The notes beneath the pieces are model-generated. The model was not told where the DNA came from. It ran no database searches and saw only the letters and a program-made list of their open reading frames with translations. DNA of 64,000 nt from Spirochaetes bacterium GWE1_32_154 (GTDB taxonomy: Bacteria > Spirochaetota > GWE2-31-10), in NCBI GenBank assembly GCA_001829315.1, contig MIAY01000025.1:124928-188927 (forward strand), read 5' to 3'. This document shows, in pieces, positions 18,288 through 28,588 of this stretch. Every line of letters starts with the position of its first letter. The stretch's first letter is position 1. Position numbers and translations under genes: made by a program.

Positions 18288-20078
18288 ATGAAAATTATAA
18301 ATTTATTTTTGATTGTCACAACATTAGTTTTTGTTTCGTGTTTAAATGATAATAAAGTAATTTATCCATACAATACCCGTGTTGAAAATCTTAGAGATAA
18401 TATTAAAAATGGAACAATTGATCTTTTTGAAGCATTTATGGAAGCTCAAGTTGAATTGCGAAATCATCCTGGTGCTGACTCTGAGATGTTTCTTACATAC
18501 GTCACTGATTTAATGAATGAAGAGTTAAAAAAACTGTATGAATCAGGGAAGTTTGAGGAAGCCTGCGTGATGGCTGATAGTCTTGTTGTTGCAAATGTAA
18601 CAGACTTAGCATATCCCATAGAATTATGTTATAACAGGTTTCTTGATAGTACAATTCAAACGAAGGATAAGTTTACAATTTCCGAGTTGCGTAATCGAAT
18701 GGTTGAGAAGAAAATATCCGGTGTTTTTGATGCGTATTCAATTTTAAATGAATATTATGAAGAGAAGTCATCCGGGCTATTTATTTATTATATTTCAAAA
18801 TATGCTCAAATATTTCCTGATCTTCTTTCGAAATATCCCGATTTATTAAAGAAAAAAGCTGAATTAGAGCAATACAGAAATCTTGATTTTGAAAAAATGA
18901 TGAAATCTGTAGTTACTGTTTATCTTGATAAGGGAATGGCTATAAAAAATGGTATGGGTTTTCAGGAAAAGTCAATTGGAACAGGTTTTTTTATTGACGA
19001 TAAAGGGTATATTTTAACAAATCATCATGTCATTGCAGATCATGTTGATCCAAAATATAAGGGGTTTACAAAAGTTACCGTAGCGTTACGCGATGATCCT
19101 GATACTGAAATCAGTGCGAAAGTTATCGGGTATGATAAAGTGCATGATGTGGCACTTTTAAAGGTTGAAACGCATAGCAAAGAACATCTTGTGCTTGGAA
19201 GATCGCATAATATGCGCACCGGGGATAAAATATATACCATTGGTAATCCGATTGGGTTGCGATATACGGTGACAAGCGGTATCATTTCAAATAAGGAAAT
19301 AAACTTTTTTCAAATGGGCAGGGCATTTCAGGTTGATGCTGCGATAAACCCCGGTAATTCAGGCGGTCCGCTTATCGATGAAAGCGGTCAGGTAATCGGT
19401 ATTGTTTTTGCAGGTGTTCCCCAATTCCAGGGGATTAGTTTTGCGATACCATTTGAGTGGGTACGTCAGTCAATTCCTCTTTTATATCGTGGAAATCAGG
19501 TTGAGCGCTCATGGATTGGCGCGGGGGTGTATGAGGATCGGGATAAAAAGGAACTTTCTTTCTATTATATAATGCCCGGTTCAGGTGCTGATAAATCGGG
19601 TTTGCAATTAGATGATATTTTAGTATCGATCAATGATCAGAAGGTTACAACATTGGAAGATGCGCAAACAGAAATTGCATTTAACAGAAGTCCTTCAATT
19701 ATAAAGGTTGAAATTATTAGAAATGGTATTACGATGGTTTTACCGGTTAAAACTGATGCCCGACCGTATATTCCAATTGAAAAGGCATTTATGAAAGATA
19801 AACAGGCGAATCTTGTGAGTCTTGTTTTTGGTCTTAGAATGAGTTTGATGAGTAAAATGCTGGGAGCCCGAAGTTACAAAGTTGAGCGTATTTATAAAGG
19901 ACTAACGGCATATACACTTGATATTTCAGAAGGTGACCCGGTAATGATTTACGGGATTAAGTATATTGAAAAAGATAAAATGATTTTAATGCAAATCAGA
20001 TATCTTGATAAAGACGTTGCTGCTATGGAGAGAATGTTTACTTTACAAATTTCTGCAGAAATTAATACTTTGTTGTAA
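18288..20078 (+). CDS. HtrA/DegP-like trypsin-like serine protease lipoprotein with PDZ domain
   Basis: Lipobox 'LVFVSCLND'; 'GTGFFIDDKGYILTNHHVIADH', 'HDVALLKV', 'INPGNSGGPLIDESGQVIGI'; PDZ-like region after it. Confidence 0.93.
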   Translation: MKIINLFLIVTTLVFVSCLNDNKVIYPYNTRVENLRDNIKNGTIDLFEAFMEAQVELRNHPGADSEMFLTYVTDLMNEELKKLYESGKFEEACVMADSLVVANVTDLAYPIELCYNRFLDSTIQTKDKFTISELRNRMVEKKISGVFDAYSILNEYYEEKSSGLFIYYISKYAQIFPDLLSKYPDLLKKKAELEQYRNLDFEKMMKSVVTVYLDKGMAIKNGMGFQEKSIGTGFFIDDKGYILTNHHVIADHVDPKYKGFTKVTVALRDDPDTEISAKVIGYDKVHDVALLKVETHSKEHLVLGRSHNMRTGDKIYTIGNPIGLRYTVTSGIISNKEINFFQMGRAFQVDAAINPGNSGGPLIDESGQVIGIVFAGVPQFQGISFAIPFEWVRQSIPLLYRGNQVERSWIGAGVYEDRDKKELSFYYIMPGSGADKSGLQLDDILVSINDQKVTTLEDAQTEIAFNRSPSIIKVEIIRNGITMVLPVKTDARPYIPIEKAFMKDKQANLVSLVFGLRMSLMSKMLGARSYKVERIYKGLTAYTLDISEGDPVMIYGIKYIEKDKMILMQIRYLDKDVAAMERMFTLQISAEINTLL

Positions 20079-20243
20079 TGAGGCTTATGCAAAAATCAAG
20101 AGTACTTAATTTTGCTTTCGCCATATGCGATATAATCGCATTAGCCTCTGGTCGTAATGGTTACATTACTGCTCGAGCATGCAACCGGGGGTAGCCTCTT
20201 GCAAAAATTCGAGATTAAAAGAGTATTTTTGCAAGAGGCTCTA
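20079..20243. repeat. Composite palindromic intergenic repeat (copy C1)
   Basis: GAGGCTTATGCAAAAATCAAGAGTACTTAATTTTGC... + TGCGATATAATCGCA + GCCTCTTGCAAAAATTCGAG...GTATTTTTGCAAGAGGC; aligns to 51277 and reverse complement of 57394. Confidence 0.85.
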
Positions 20244-20882
20244 ATGGAAAAAATTGTATTTTCTTTCATTCTGTTACTATTTCAAATATTGATTGTAAAA
20301 TGCTTTCAGTATTTTACATCGTTTGATTATTACACAATTCTTTTTATAAGTTTTATTATTTCATTTATCGTGATATGTGCGTATCAGTATACAAAAAAAT
20401 ATGAACATTGGAGACTTTCCGGGAATTTGTTTTATGCTGTTTTGTATGGCTTAATTGCATATTCTGTCAGTGCTTTTTGTACAGTGCTGATATTAAAATT
20501 CCTTCCGATACATACCGTTGATTTTCTTTCAGAAATTATAATTAATAATTTAAACTCTCTTAACCCGGAAAAAATAGTACTTGTGTTTCTTGTAACCGGT
20601 ATTTTTGTTCCGGTTTTTGAGGAATTAGTCTTTAGATATTATTTTTTTAACGGTATTACGACAATAAAAATGGTGTATAAAAATGCAGATATTATTATAA
20701 CGGTGATTTTTTTCAGTTTATGTCATCTCTATTCAATTAAAGCTTTTGTATTTTCTGTATTTACAGGACTTTTTATAACTTTTTTTTATAAAATGTACAA
20801 ATCCATTGTTTTTTCTGTTATAATGCATTTTACTATAAATACTACAGGTTTATTAGTCGGGTATTTATTACATATTAATTAA
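20244..20882 (+). CDS. CPBP family intramembrane metalloprotease
   Basis: 'PVFEELVFRYYFFNGI', 'FFSLCHLYSI', 'VIMHFTINTTG'. ATG at 20244 preferred; the longer 20157 start translates the repeat. Confidence 0.85.
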   Translation: MEKIVFSFILLLFQILIVKCFQYFTSFDYYTILFISFIISFIVICAYQYTKKYEHWRLSGNLFYAVLYGLIAYSVSAFCTVLILKFLPIHTVDFLSEIIINNLNSLNPEKIVLVFLVTGIFVPVFEELVFRYYFFNGITTIKMVYKNADIIITVIFFSLCHLYSIKAFVFSVFTGLFITFFYKMYKSIVFSVIMHFTINTTGLLVGYLLHIN

Positions 20883-20892
20883 AGGATTTATT

Positions 20893-21681
20893 ATGACAAA
20901 TATTGATATTTCTATTGCTAATTCACTCGAGAAGTTAGGCTTAACTCAAAATGAGGCAAAAATATTTTTGTATCTTGCAGAAAAGCCAAATTCCAACGGA
21001 TATGAAATATCAAAAAATACTGGCATTTCCCGGTCACTTGTCTACGGTTCATTAGAAAAAATGACGAGTACCGGTATACTTGAGTTGACTCAAACAAACT
21101 CATCATCCTATAAACTTAAACCAATAGAAGAAATTAAAGACATTGTTGAACGAGGGATAAATAAAGCATTTAATGTATTAACCGAAAAATTATCCGAGAT
21201 AAAACCAGATACGGCTGATGAACTTTTTATCACCATTCAGGATAGAGATAATCAAAAAGCAAAAATGCGCTATTTAATAAAAACGGCGAATGATGCAATA
21301 TTTATAAGTGCCGGTATGCGGGAACTTGACTGGATAAAAGAAGAGTTGAATAACGTTCATGAATCGGTAAAAGTTCATATATTCAGCCTTGCAAAAATTG
21401 ACGGAATGCAGGGGCGATTTAATATATACTCAAAAGAGATGGATGATTCTTTTATTCAAAGTATGAAGTCTTTAAAGAATAAATGGAGAATTCTGATTAT
21501 TAAAGATGCAAGTGAAATGATCCTGTGTGGTGGCGATGATATAAAAAATGGAGTGGGTATATATACTAAAAATCCTATGACGGTAACATTTGCCCGTGAG
21601 CATTTTATTCATGATGTGAAAATATATAATATTGAACGTAAGTATACAATTGAAGATAATACTGAAAATTTATTTAGTTAG
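20893..21681 (+). CDS. TrmB-family transcriptional regulator
   Basis: 'LEKLGLTQNEAKIFLYLAEKPNSNGYEISKNTGISRSLVYGSLEKMTSTGIL' winged HTH. Confidence 0.87.
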   Translation: MTNIDISIANSLEKLGLTQNEAKIFLYLAEKPNSNGYEISKNTGISRSLVYGSLEKMTSTGILELTQTNSSSYKLKPIEEIKDIVERGINKAFNVLTEKLSEIKPDTADELFITIQDRDNQKAKMRYLIKTANDAIFISAGMRELDWIKEELNNVHESVKVHIFSLAKIDGMQGRFNIYSKEMDDSFIQSMKSLKNKWRILIIKDASEMILCGGDDIKNGVGIYTKNPMTVTFAREHFIHDVKIYNIERKYTIEDNTENLFS

Positions 21682-21721
21682 AACTCTTGATTATTTTTAA
21701 CAATTAAATTAGATTGTAATC

Positions 21722-22951
21722 ATGAAACTACTTTTTTTTAAACCGGGATCGATTTTATTTCCAATTGCTTTGCTTGCTATTATATTTTTCAGTAAACAAT
21801 TATTTATAAACTTTTTATCAGCATCTATTTTATTTTTATCAATGTATTGCATTGTTATTTCGGGAATAGAATATATTAGAAAGAAAAAAGATATTGATAT
21901 TCTGGTGAAATATGTGCCGGAATTTTTTCCTGGTCAATCGGGTCTGATTGAAATCGAGATTTCAGGCATTAACGATAATCTACCGGGGTATTTGTATTAT
22001 ATTTCATTTGGCGTTTTTGAAAAAGGTCTGAGAATTGATTCCCGGCTTGTTCGATTAAAACAAGAGCGTAAGCATGTGTTTAGTTTTGAATTTTCTTCTG
22101 AAAGACATGGTGAGTTTGATCTGAAGGATTTTCAATTAGTAACAACAGATATTTTCTTTTTTACTGAAACCGTCAAATATTCTGTTAATGAACTGCGGGT
22201 ACAGGTTTCTCTTAATCCTTCAGACTCGGGTTTAATCAGCTCGTTTTTCAATCAGGGGGGAGAAAAGCCGATTAAATCAAATATTATGCTTAATTCAACA
22301 GATTTTTTTGATGTGAGAAAATACTACCCCGGGGATGATTTGCGAAAAATGAACTGGAAAATATTTGCTCATACCGGTGAGCTTCATGTGAGAGAACAGG
22401 AAAAAATACCACCTGACAATGGAACAATATCATTTATTTTCTCACCGTATTCAAAAGATATTAAAGAGTACGAATTAATATCAGCTATTTTCTATAAAGC
22501 GGTTTTGGAATTTACAAACATACATATACCTGTAAAAATTTATCATCCGTCTTCAAGCGAACCTGCTGTTATTTCAAACGAGAATATTTCTGATTTATAT
22601 ACAATTTTGAATAATGCATATATCCCATTTCATAATTTTGTTACCATACCGCTATCGTCAATCGCCGGTGGTTTTTTCTCAGCCCAATCATTGTGTGAGG
22701 CGGGTACTCATTCTATTTTCTTTGAGAATTCAAAGATTTTTGTATCATTCTATAATTATAGTGTTACTTTTAGTACAGTAAAGAAAACATTGTATACGAT
22801 TCAATCGAGTGACAGTATCATTTCTGATATGCGAAAAATCATAATGAAAAATAAACAATCGCGGAATAAACAAAAAAAGTTAAATGAGAAAATAGAGTTA
22901 TTTTCTCAAAAAAAAATAAAGATTAATATAATAGAAGAGACTTTTGTATAA
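21722..22951 (+). CDS. DUF58 domain-containing protein
   Basis: 'DFFDVRKYYPGDDLRKMNWKIFAHTGELHVREQE' signature. Confidence 0.9.
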   Translation: MKLLFFKPGSILFPIALLAIIFFSKQLFINFLSASILFLSMYCIVISGIEYIRKKKDIDILVKYVPEFFPGQSGLIEIEISGINDNLPGYLYYISFGVFEKGLRIDSRLVRLKQERKHVFSFEFSSERHGEFDLKDFQLVTTDIFFFTETVKYSVNELRVQVSLNPSDSGLISSFFNQGGEKPIKSNIMLNSTDFFDVRKYYPGDDLRKMNWKIFAHTGELHVREQEKIPPDNGTISFIFSPYSKDIKEYELISAIFYKAVLEFTNIHIPVKIYHPSSSEPAVISNENISDLYTILNNAYIPFHNFVTIPLSSIAGGFFSAQSLCEAGTHSIFFENSKIFVSFYNYSVTFSTVKKTLYTIQSSDSIISDMRKIIMKNKQSRNKQKKLNEKIELFSQKKIKINIIEETFV

Positions 22952-22976
22952 ACAGATAAAAAAGCAAGGATTGATA

Positions 22977-25900
22977 ATGAAGATTTTGGTAGTACCGCCA
23001 ATTAGATTAATACTGAATATCGTTTTGTATTCAATAATCTTTATACTTGTTTCATTAAAATCAGATAAAGTATTTAATTATACTATTGGAATACTCATTA
23101 TTATTATCGCAGTTACTTTGGACTATTTTTTAGCACGATTAAAATACCGCTGGTTTGTACGTTTTTTTTTGACATCAATTATTATAGTTGTATTTTTTAT
23201 TATCACATTAATTTCATCAGAGTTGTTTTCTGATAAGCAAACACTCAATTTCTTTGATTTTATTTCTTACTATTTTTTAAAAGATTGTATTCCGGCAATT
23301 ATCTTTATTGCGTTTTATTATTTTTTTGATTCTGAACGGGTTGTGAAAAGAAATATGTATTCGTATGGTGTGTCTACTATTCTACTACTGCTTGGTTTAT
23401 ATTATATAACGTCGATAAAAAATACTATAGAAGATAGTATTTTTGTTAATTATTTTAATTATTCATTTGTGTTATTATCAATTTTGATACTGATTATACT
23501 GCGGCATATTACCATGTTTTCAAAAGACAAAAAGATCGTTTTGAAAGATTATCTTCTATTAATATTCATTTTTTGTGGAATGATATTTTTTCTCATTTCA
23601 GTAACCCTTAGTAGTTTTGTGAAAGGGTCGGGTAATAATTCAGGGGGATTGTTTGAGTCAGGTCTTTTTAAATTTGATTTTAATAATTTTCTTGAATTGA
23701 AAGACAGTATAAAATTAAGTGAAGACAGAGTATTGATTCTTGAGTTGGATGGCAGTGAAAAGTTAAGTGATACTTTTGTTCGTGACGATTGGAACAGGCA
23801 ATTATATATAAAACGGTTTTCCCTTGAAGAATTTGTTAGTCCGGGAGGGTTTAAGGTGTCCTCACGTCATACTGAACCCGATGCTCCGCCTCCTTTTCTT
23901 ACCGGATATTCGTGGGAGAGGCCGTTAGCCGGTGATTATTTTGCATCTCAAAGTTTAGTAGAAACGTTGTATATAGTAAATATTGATCCTTCAAGTGTGT
24001 TAGGCAGCGAGTTTTTGTATAAAATTGTTCCAATTGAATTATGGAAAGATGCACCGTTTAAACAGGTTTATAAATCTTTTTCATCGGTATATGTCGGGGA
24101 TTACAATGACATTTACGCTGATTTACCACAACAGAATGATTTATTGAACGCTATTTCGGTTGACCGGAAAAATCTTTTACTCGATTGGGGGGGTGAAAAA
24201 GATTTTGAGAAAAGAATTCAGACGTTAGCTCAAAGTTTAACTGCTGAGTATCCTGATCCGTTTATGAAAACGGTGATTATTCAGAATTATTTGCGGGATA
24301 ACTATTATTATTCATTAAAACCGGGTTTATCCGGTAAACTTTCGCCTGTAGAGTACTTTCTGTTTGAAGCAAAAAAAGGTTATTGCTCCTATTTTGCATT
24401 CAGCATGACAATAATGCTTCGTTCAATCGGAATTGCAAGTCGTGTTGCTGTCGGGTTTGCTCCTGATATGAATAATAAAACGATGAATTTTTACGATGTC
24501 CGGGTAAATGACGGCCATGCCTGGGTAGAGGTCTTTTTTGACGGATACGGCTGGGTTAACTTTGACCCGACGAGCAGTACTATTTTACCCGATGAGGAGT
24601 TTTCATTACCAAAAGACAGAAAAGACGAACGGTTATCACTGGTGGAAAATATTATGCAAAATAAAGACAATATGATTGAGGTAACCAGGAAACCAGATAT
24701 TATTACCAATGTATTTTCAAATTTTAAATCATTAATAAACAGATCAATACGGTTAATTGGTGTTGTATTTTTAGCTTTTTTTGTAACTCTGCTGTTTCTT
24801 GTTCTTTTTTTCAAAAAGAATGTACATCTTATAGCTTTTTATTGTTCACATTCTGATAGAAAAAAGATAAAATATCTCTGGCGTTATCAAATGACCGGTT
24901 TGCTTGCTCTGGGGTACCCGATTGAAAAAAATGAAAGTATTACAGAGTATGCACAAAGAATTTCTGATACAACCGGTATTGATATCCGGACACTGACTGC
25001 GTTATATCAGGAAGTTATATTTGGTAATGAAACATCACTATTTGATAAACCTGAAAAATGGTTATATGCTTATAAACGTGACATAAAAAAAATACCTTTA
25101 CGAAAAAGAATACAGTCATATTGTTCAATTTCAATTTTATTCCGCCGTATAGTACCGTTGTTTGTCATACTGTTTATTCCTTATTTTTCGTTTGGTGATG
25201 AGAATAGTATACGGGATTATATGCTGAGAGCAAAAGAGGCTGTACATAATAGTTATTATGATATGGCAATTAAGATTTTAAATGAGGCCGAAGAAAAATT
25301 CCCTGAATCATATCTGCCGGATTATGAAAAAGGAACAATTTATTTTGATAATGAAATTTATGGAATGGCAGTTAAGGAATTTACTGATGCTAAAAAAAAG
25401 GGTTTACAGAATGAGGATATTTATACACAAATAGCAAATTCGTATAGTAAACAGGGCAAAGATGAATTGGCACTATCGACTTATGAAGAGGCAATCACGA
25501 TTATTAATGAATCGGTTGATCTTGTAGATAACCTTGGCTGGCTTTATTACAAGACTCATAACTATACAAAAGGAATTGAGTTTATTGAATCAAAACTTAC
25601 TGTATATGGTAAAGACCCGGATATTCTTATGACCTTAGGGACTTTATATTCTTCGATATGGGATTATGAGAAAGCAAAATCATGTTATATTTCTGCTATT
25701 TCAAATTCGTACTCGTATAAATTGAGCGAGTTTAGAGCAATCGTATATTATAATCTGGCACTTATTGAGGAGTCTTTTTTGTATTATGATAATGCACACA
25801 ATTCAATGCTTGCATCACTTGCACTGATGGAGCGAAGTTCTGCATATATGGGGCTTGCATACCTTAGTATGAGATTGATGAATCTGAAAGAATCGTATAA

Positions 25901-26867
25901 TTACATTCAAAAAGCATCGTCTTTACCCCCGAAAACAGCGTTTCCGGAGTCTGCTTTGTGTTATTTGTATACCATTTCGGGTAATGTTGATGAGGCAATT
26001 ACATTATCAGAGTTAATTTTAAATAACCAGGATTTTTCCTGGATGATGTATTTTGGAACGAGTATTGAAGGTTTCAATGGTGATATTTATAAAGTGCTGT
26101 CAACAGCATATAATTATAAAAGTGCAATGATTTCGTTTTCAGAAAAAGAATCATTCGTACATACAATTATCCGGCCGTTTAAAAAGAAATATTATCAGCT
26201 GAAGTCACTCTATTATAACTTTGTATACAGTACCATTTTCATCCGGCTCGGGAATAAGAAAATTTCCGGAGGAAGTGATCTTGACGGACTTAATCAAATT
26301 ATTTCGGGACTTGAAGAAATTGCTCCCCGCCGTGCACTCAAGGTTTCACGAATTGCCAAGGGTATTGAGATCCCGTTAAACAGGAATAAGCAAAGGATTT
26401 ATGATGCCGAAGAATCGTTATTATCTACAAATGAATTGTTTGTATCAAAAGAAACAAAAATTCAAAGAATCGTAGAGGCTATGAATGGACTTGATCCAAA
26501 GTGGGAAAAAGATATGAAATCACTTTTGCTTGTTGAAGCTATACAATTATCAAATAACAAAAAATATAACTATTTAAAGGAAATGTTATTTGTAGAATAT
26601 CCTCAAATGGCACCATTGAATGGTATTAAAATTCCTGCGATTATTTATGGTGAGAAGCATAATGCGGAAATTATAAAAAAAATCAAAAAAAGAGGCTTTT
26701 ATGAGTCATATAAAAGTAAAATTGAAATAATAGTTTCTGATTTGGATGATGAAAAGATTAAAATTATGATAAAATATAAAGATTCAGTATTGTATGATTT
26801 TGATTGTACGAGAAAAGATTGTGGTGTTGAGTTGTATGAGCGGATTTTTAAAGTTAAGTTGTTGTAG
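22977..26867 (+). CDS. Membrane transglutaminase-like (TgpA-type) protein fused to TPR region
   Basis: 'EAKKGYCSYFAFSMTIMLRSIGIASRVAVGF', 'DGHAWVEVFFDGYGWVNFDPT' (Cys-His-Asp core); C-terminal TPR-like repeats. ATG 22977 with AAGGA RBS. Confidence 0.88.
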   Translation: MKILVVPPIRLILNIVLYSIIFILVSLKSDKVFNYTIGILIIIIAVTLDYFLARLKYRWFVRFFLTSIIIVVFFIITLISSELFSDKQTLNFFDFISYYFLKDCIPAIIFIAFYYFFDSERVVKRNMYSYGVSTILLLLGLYYITSIKNTIEDSIFVNYFNYSFVLLSILILIILRHITMFSKDKKIVLKDYLLLIFIFCGMIFFLISVTLSSFVKGSGNNSGGLFESGLFKFDFNNFLELKDSIKLSEDRVLILELDGSEKLSDTFVRDDWNRQLYIKRFSLEEFVSPGGFKVSSRHTEPDAPPPFLTGYSWERPLAGDYFASQSLVETLYIVNIDPSSVLGSEFLYKIVPIELWKDAPFKQVYKSFSSVYVGDYNDIYADLPQQNDLLNAISVDRKNLLLDWGGEKDFEKRIQTLAQSLTAEYPDPFMKTVIIQNYLRDNYYYSLKPGLSGKLSPVEYFLFEAKKGYCSYFAFSMTIMLRSIGIASRVAVGFAPDMNNKTMNFYDVRVNDGHAWVEVFFDGYGWVNFDPTSSTILPDEEFSLPKDRKDERLSLVENIMQNKDNMIEVTRKPDIITNVFSNFKSLINRSIRLIGVVFLAFFVTLLFLVLFFKKNVHLIAFYCSHSDRKKIKYLWRYQMTGLLALGYPIEKNESITEYAQRISDTTGIDIRTLTALYQEVIFGNETSLFDKPEKWLYAYKRDIKKIPLRKRIQSYCSISILFRRIVPLFVILFIPYFSFGDENSIRDYMLRAKEAVHNSYYDMAIKILNEAEEKFPESYLPDYEKGTIYFDNEIYGMAVKEFTDAKKKGLQNEDIYTQIANSYSKQGKDELALSTYEEAITIINESVDLVDNLGWLYYKTHNYTKGIEFIESKLTVYGKDPDILMTLGTLYSSIWDYEKAKSCYISAISNSYSYKLSEFRAIVYYNLALIEESFLYYDNAHNSMLASLALMERSSAYMGLAYLSMRLMNLKESYNYIQKASSLPPKTAFPESALCYLYTISGNVDEAITLSELILNNQDFSWMMYFGTSIEGFNGDIYKVLSTAYNYKSAMISFSEKESFVHTIIRPFKKKYYQLKSLYYNFVYSTIFIRLGNKKISGGSDLDGLNQIISGLEEIAPRRALKVSRIAKGIEIPLNRNKQRIYDAEESLLSTNELFVSKETKIQRIVEAMNGLDPKWEKDMKSLLLVEAIQLSNNKKYNYLKEMLFVEYPQMAPLNGIKIPAIIYGEKHNAEIIKKIKKRGFYESYKSKIEIIVSDLDDEKIKIMIKYKDSVLYDFDCTRKDCGVELYERIFKVKLL

Positions 26868-26879
26868 CCGGAGGGTGTT

Positions 26880-27509
26880 GTGAATAAAATTATTATTGTT
26901 GGCAGTGGCAATGATTTTGATGCAAAGAAGATAATCGATGAAGCACACTATGCTGATTATATAATCGCTTCAGATGGTGGTTATACTATTTTAAAAGATT
27001 GCGGTATTAAACCTGATATAATCATTGGTGACATGGATAGTATTACATGTGAAATTGATCAAGATATAACAATTAATAAATATCCTGTTGATAAAGATTT
27101 AAGTGACAGCGAATTATCATTGCAATACGCTATTTCTATGAATCCTGTTATTATCAAATTATTTGCAGTAACCGGATGTTATTTTGATCATTCATTTGCA
27201 AATGTATTGAATTTATTCAGAAATGATACCGAATCTACAATGATTGAAATTGTAACCGCTAATTCAACCATTTTTACGGTAAAAAGTGGAGGGTATTCTC
27301 TATCTAATCTTAATGGCCGAAGAGTTTCTCTGTTTTTTTTGTCACCGGTAACCGATTTCAGATTAACCGGGTTTAAATATAATTTCTCACAAACAGATTT
27401 AAGCCCTTTTGATTATAGTTTAAGTAATGTTATCAATGATGATGATGCTGTTATTAGTTTTACTGACGGGAAAGTAATTTGTATTGTATTTGATGGTGGA
27501 TATGAGTAA
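26880..27509 (+). CDS. Thiamine pyrophosphokinase
   Basis: 'IASDGGYTILKDCGIKPDIIIGDMDSI', 'PVDKDLSDSELSLQYA', 'VTGCYFDHSFANV'. Confidence 0.9.
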   Translation: MNKIIIVGSGNDFDAKKIIDEAHYADYIIASDGGYTILKDCGIKPDIIIGDMDSITCEIDQDITINKYPVDKDLSDSELSLQYAISMNPVIIKLFAVTGCYFDHSFANVLNLFRNDTESTMIEIVTANSTIFTVKSGGYSLSNLNGRRVSLFFLSPVTDFRLTGFKYNFSQTDLSPFDYSLSNVINDDDAVISFTDGKVICIVFDGGYE

Positions 27510-27840
27510 TCCATATTTGTATGTATTAAAAAAGATTATGCAGCTTTCGGGAAAATTTATTACTTTATTGTTTATTATTAGAATATTGATACTGATATTT
27601 TTTGGTATTGGTAATGTTCAGTATTTTACGAATGAGTCAATGGTTTTTATTATCAGAGCCGGTTTGATTATAGACTCATTAATTATTCTGGCAGGAACTT
27701 TAAACTTACCATGGTGTTTTTTTAAATGGAAAAGAAAATTATATATAGTACTGGATATATTCAGAACTTTTTTTTATTTGGCATTTTCTTGTATAACGAT
27801 ATTTACAGGTTTATTTATTCTCGCTGTAATTACAGGCTGA
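27502..27840 (+). CDS. Small hypothetical membrane protein
   Basis: Overlaps thiamine pyrophosphokinase stop; three hydrophobic segments. Confidence 0.55.
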   Translation: MSNPYLYVLKKIMQLSGKFITLLFIIRILILIFFGIGNVQYFTNESMVFIIRAGLIIDSLIILAGTLNLPWCFFKWKRKLYIVLDIFRTFFYLAFSCITIFTGLFILAVITG

Positions 27841-27856
27841 TTTTGCAAGAGGCTTT
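27838..27856. repeat. Half copy of the palindromic intergenic repeat
   Basis: TGATTTTGCAAGAGGCTTT between two convergent stops. Confidence 0.65.
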
Positions 27857-28586
27857 ACAGAATATTATTGAGAAATTGCTTAGTTCTCTCGTGCTGCGGA
27901 TTGTTAAAGATTTCATCCGGTGAACCCCGTTCGATTATTTCACCATAATCCATAAATAATACCTTATGTGCAGCAGCTTTTGCAAACCCCATTTCGTGTG
28001 ATACTACAATCATTGTCATTCCTTCCTGAGCAAGATCTTCCATAACGGTTAAAACTTCTTTCGTCATTTCAGGATCAAGTGCGGATGTCGGTTCATCAAA
28101 CAAAATTATTTTAGGCGACATGGCAAGCGCACGTGCAATAGCAACTCTTTGTTGTTGTCCACCCGATAATTGTGACGGATACGTATCTCTTTTGTCGAAT
28201 AACCCGACCCTTTTTAACAGGTTTTCAGCATTGTCAATTGCCTGTTCTTTTGGCATTTTTTTTACCATTACCGGTGATAAGGTAATATTGTGAAGTACAG
28301 TAAGATGTGGAAATAAATTAAAAGACTGAAAAACCATCCCGGCATTTTCTCTGATTTTTCTCACGTCGACCTGATGAGATGTGACGCATTGGTTTTCAAT
28401 CCAAATAGTTCCGCTTGTAACATGTTCTAATCTATTAATACATCTGATTATCGTACTTTTCCCGCTGCCCGACGTACCGATAATGAATACAACTTCACCT
28501 TTACAAACATCAAATGAAACACCTTTTAGGGCTTGTACTTGCCCGTAATTTTTTATTACATTTTCAATTTTTACTATTGTATCCAC
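27855..28586 (-). CDS. Polar amino-acid ABC transporter ATP-binding protein
   Basis: '[20 protein letters not shown]', '[35 protein letters not shown]'. Confidence 0.95.
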   Translation of the reverse strand: MDTIVKIENVIKNYGQVQALKGVSFDVCKGEVVFIIGTSGSGKSTIIRCINRLEHVTSGTIWIENQCVTSHQVDVRKIRENAGMVFQSFNLFPHLTVLHNITLSPVMVKKMPKEQAIDNAENLLKRVGLFDKRDTYPSQLSGGQQQRVAIARALAMSPKIILFDEPTSALDPEMTKEVLTVMEDLAQEGMTMIVVSHEMGFAKAAAHKVLFMDYGEIIERGSPDEIFNNPQHERTKQFLNNIL

Positions 28587-28588
28587 GA

